From JBBRLA01 sp038231615 (GTDB taxonomy: Bacteria > Myxococcota_A > Polyangia > Palsa-1104 > JAEUJZ01): a stretch of 23,360 nt of DNA. The translations under genes and the position numbers were made by a program. Under the pieces are notes generated by a model that saw nothing but the letters and a program-made list of their open reading frames with translations, made no database searches and was not told the DNA's origin. Position 1 is the first letter of the stretch. The number at the start of each line of letters is the position of its first letter. The stretch is taken from positions 1 through 23,360 of the forward strand of contig JBBRLA010000040.1 of NCBI GenBank assembly GCA_038231615.1, written 5' to 3'. Shown piece after piece: positions 22,501-23,360 of this stretch.

Positions 22501-22828
22501 TCAGGGGGATGGTCAGCGTCTTGCTCTGCGTCAGGCGCACGCCGGGGCGCTCGACGACCACGTCGTTGAAGTAGAAGCGGACCACGTAGTTATCGCCCGG
22601 GGGCAGTTCGGTGATCAGGTACCGTCCCGACGGATCGGTGAACTCGGTCTGGTCCCCTTGCAGGGCCGGGCCGCTGACCACCACGGTGACACCGCCCAGG
22701 GGCTTGCCAGTCGCCTTATCGGTGACGGTGCCCTGGATCTGGGCGTTCTGCAACTGCGCCCGCGCCGGCCCCTCCGCGAGGAAGAGCATCAGCAAGGCCA
22801 AGAGGCAAACGATTGGAAATCTTCTCAT
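19571..22828 (-). CDS. Oar-like TonB-dependent receptor with carboxypeptidase-regulatory-like domain
   Basis: This ~1085-residue outer-membrane beta-barrel protein has a signal peptide (MRRFPIVCLLALLMLFLAEG, cleavage probably after PARA at residue 24). A carboxypeptidase-regulatory-like domain follows (about 27-105, 'IQGTVTDKATGKPLGGVTVV'), then a plug domain ('NNFLIDGLNTTDP', 'EVNIITGGYQAEFGRATGGI') and a long barrel ending in Phe. This is the layout of Oar-type receptors, abundant in Myxococcota and Acidobacteriota. These transport bulky ligands with energy from TonB or take part in secretion. I chose ATG 22828 because GGAG lies nine bases before it; ATG 22837 touches the GGAG. It closely follows the partial gene upstream. 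Whether it transports the peptide product of the nearby cluster is open. Confidence 0.9.
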   Translation of the reverse strand: MRRFPIVCLLALLMLFLAEGPARAQLQNAQIQGTVTDKATGKPLGGVTVVVSGPALQGDQTEFTDPSGRYLITELPPGDNYVVRFYFNDVVVERPGVRLTQSKTLTIPLSLPTQKSQQKAFVIRERAPSVDTAGTDTRVEINQELLKNTAVRGRTFESVIALAPGAVDPPRGQGGDIGVSISGSTGNENNFLIDGLNTTDPGLGLLATQLNQYFIKEVNIITGGYQAEFGRATGGIVSVVTNSGSNEFHGGIYGSWVPFQLTPQTVARLGEALGTRRRTTSEYDFGFDLGGPIVKDRIWFYAGFAPTFSTFTADRVVRTQTFDPRTGQARIDPSFNCPGYLSDDGLCDGPRVLARTTTEVPGAAQQQKDVQRRYNWIAKIQFNLNPDHNITLSYIGSPESFDGYQLPGDQSANYELKFNHYIQSTQIHDASARYIGKFLDRKLQTEVMYGYHYQSLDQRPDEQYLSQPQIYYRAQPSHPFTLSDFEDAPECQRQMMGQTTFNPCPLTSYTTHGFGLYNQQVLQRHAVLASATYFLRFLGNHAIKLGFDFEDNLNNHFRTFTGPDLDQNDPNNSLLGHRAYQTSADGTQLILSNEYAQRNADGSIQHLNGFRGITEERNYAIYLRDSWNVSFVPGLVLNLGARWEGQEIYGQDGSKQISIYDNWAPRVGAAYDFTRKGRSRLYFNYGRFYESIPLDIGDRQFSGEGAYSTSPSPNCPLSPLKMGGQAVPMLDRSCTFPDPVLNGGRYAQVAPGLKGQYINEIAAGFQYDVGWDVVLGVSYTHRELGNIVEDMSPDGGSFYLIGNPGSPADPDAARGLQQQADDLAKIAAQHGMDQVAQQEAKIAQSKAAAYKAVGAFPRAVRNYDAVTLSANKRLSNRFSLLANYTYSRLIGNYPGTFASNTGQNDPNISDQFDLVDLLSNRQGPLPNDRPHNLKLTGYYVLPVGTKASFTVSLTFTAYSGRPIEVLGFHPYYLNREVFILPRGSGGRTPTVTQFDLHLGYERKLSQSLTFSVFADVLNLFNQQAITNVDDEYTASVVSPVLNGTTADLVHLKSSDGSALVANSNYGQPTAFQSPLYMRLGGRLSF

Positions 22829-22842
22829 CTTCTGCATCTCCG

Positions 22843-23360
22843 TCAGTGGGCCGGGCAATCGGCCAGGTCGCTGACCCTGTCGCTGGTAATTCCCATGTAG
22901 TCGCCTGGCTTGTCGGTGAACTGGGCGGTGATCACCACATCTCCAGAAAGGCGATGGCGCCCGTCCGGGTGGCCCGTCCCTTGCGAGATGTCGTGGATGT
23001 CCGCCCCATGAAGCGTCACGGTGAGCTGCATTGCCTTTGGGTCCCACATCCGGTCCTTCGTGCCGGGGTACAGGTAGATTGTCCGGTGCTTGCCTGGGTC
23101 GCACATCATTTTGCCCATCGTGTCGGTGGTCAGTTGAGACAGGCCGATCTTCACCGCCACGCTCTGGCCGTCCACGGTGGCGGTGGGGGTGGAGAGGGCC
23201 GGCTCGAAGACCCCGGCGTTCATCTTCAGGGCCACCACGCCATCGCGCGAGAGCCTCTCGATCCGGTAGGGGGTGGCCGCAGTGCCGGTGCCGTGGCTGC
23301 TCTCGGCATAGACGTAGGGATCGCCGGCAGTGTCGCCGATGCCAACCTGAAGGACCTGAA
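22843..23360 (-). CDS. Secreted protein of unknown function, C-terminal part only
   Basis: The frame is open from the window edge to a stop at 22843, giving the last ~171 residues. The sequence is rich in beta-strand-like stretches and Thr/Gly, with two cysteines ('KMMCDPGKHRTIYLYPG' and the C-terminal 'SDLADCPAH') that could pair in the periplasm. I recognise no family. It ends 5 to 14 bases before the receptor gene and is in the same direction, so the two are probably co-transcribed. An exported partner of the receptor is possible. Confidence 0.6.
   Translation of the reverse strand, partial: QVLQVGIGDTAGDPYVYAESSHGTGTAATPYRIERLSRDGVVALKMNAGVFEPALSTPTATVDGQSVAVKIGLSQLTTDTMGKMMCDPGKHRTIYLYPGTKDRMWDPKAMQLTVTLHGADIHDISQGTGHPDGRHRLSGDVVITAQFTDKPGDYMGITSDRVSDLADCPAH

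Noticed and set aside
19481..22900. Two long plus-strand frames (608 and 501 codons)
   Set aside because: Both are antisense to the TonB receptor gene, which has a signal peptide, plug and barrel motifs. The Val/Gly/His-rich composition is that of a shadow frame.
1..23360. CRISPR arrays, tRNA or rRNA genes, insertion sequences
   Set aside because: No regularly spaced repeats, no tRNA-like clover-leaf or rRNA sequence and no transposase-like protein could be seen on either strand.

Overview
The window is GC-rich and mostly densely coded, apart from an AT-rich left edge (about 1-330). The mix suggests a Gram-negative bacterium of the Myxococcota/'deltaproteobacterial' type or a neighbouring phylum. 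It has an Oar-like TonB receptor, an HME-RND efflux pump, a YegS-type lipid kinase and exosortase-associated-type hydrolases. That placement is an inference; no rRNA, tRNA or other phylogenetic marker is present.

Left part (1-6540): an AT-rich regulatory region with a perfect 13-bp inverted repeat precedes a small Cys-rich exported protein and a complete tripartite heavy-metal efflux operon (CzcC-, CzcB- and CzcA-like). Right after czcA a gene with a very strong ribosome binding site starts (MGHDHSH...) but breaks off after 35 codons.

Middle part (6541-9901): a 'gene graveyard'. Intact genes for a diacylglycerol/lipid kinase and a SAM methyltransferase sit among pieces of at least four other genes: a conserved hypothetical, a LysR regulator with an internal deletion, a DoxX N-terminus and a YjbQ N-terminus. 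No insertion sequence or transposase is visible.

Right-centre (9902-19460): a two-repeat protein of unknown function and a PaiB-like flavin-binding regulator lead into the most interesting block, two convergent operons. The plus-strand operon (11656-15947) encodes two paralogous heme-oxygenase-like diiron oxidases, each with an N-terminal PqqD/RRE-like winged-helix domain, then a transglutaminase-fold cysteine-protease-like protein and an acyl-AMP ligase. The minus-strand operon (19357-15990) encodes an acyl carrier protein, a 55-residue peptide with an excellent ribosome binding site, a tandem alpha/beta-hydrolase with unusual nucleophile positions, and a zinc alcohol dehydrogenase coupled to it by a GTGA overlap. 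Small peptide, peptide-binding domains fused to oxidases, peptidase-like protein, and acyl activation with a carrier fit a ribosomally synthesised, post-translationally modified and possibly acylated peptide pathway. I do not recognise this combination as a described class. The minus operon has a candidate promoter whose -10 lies inside a TTGATAG-N4-CTATCAA palindrome.

Right edge (19571-23360): an Oar-like TonB-dependent receptor and, just upstream in the same direction, the C-terminal part of a secreted protein that runs off the window.
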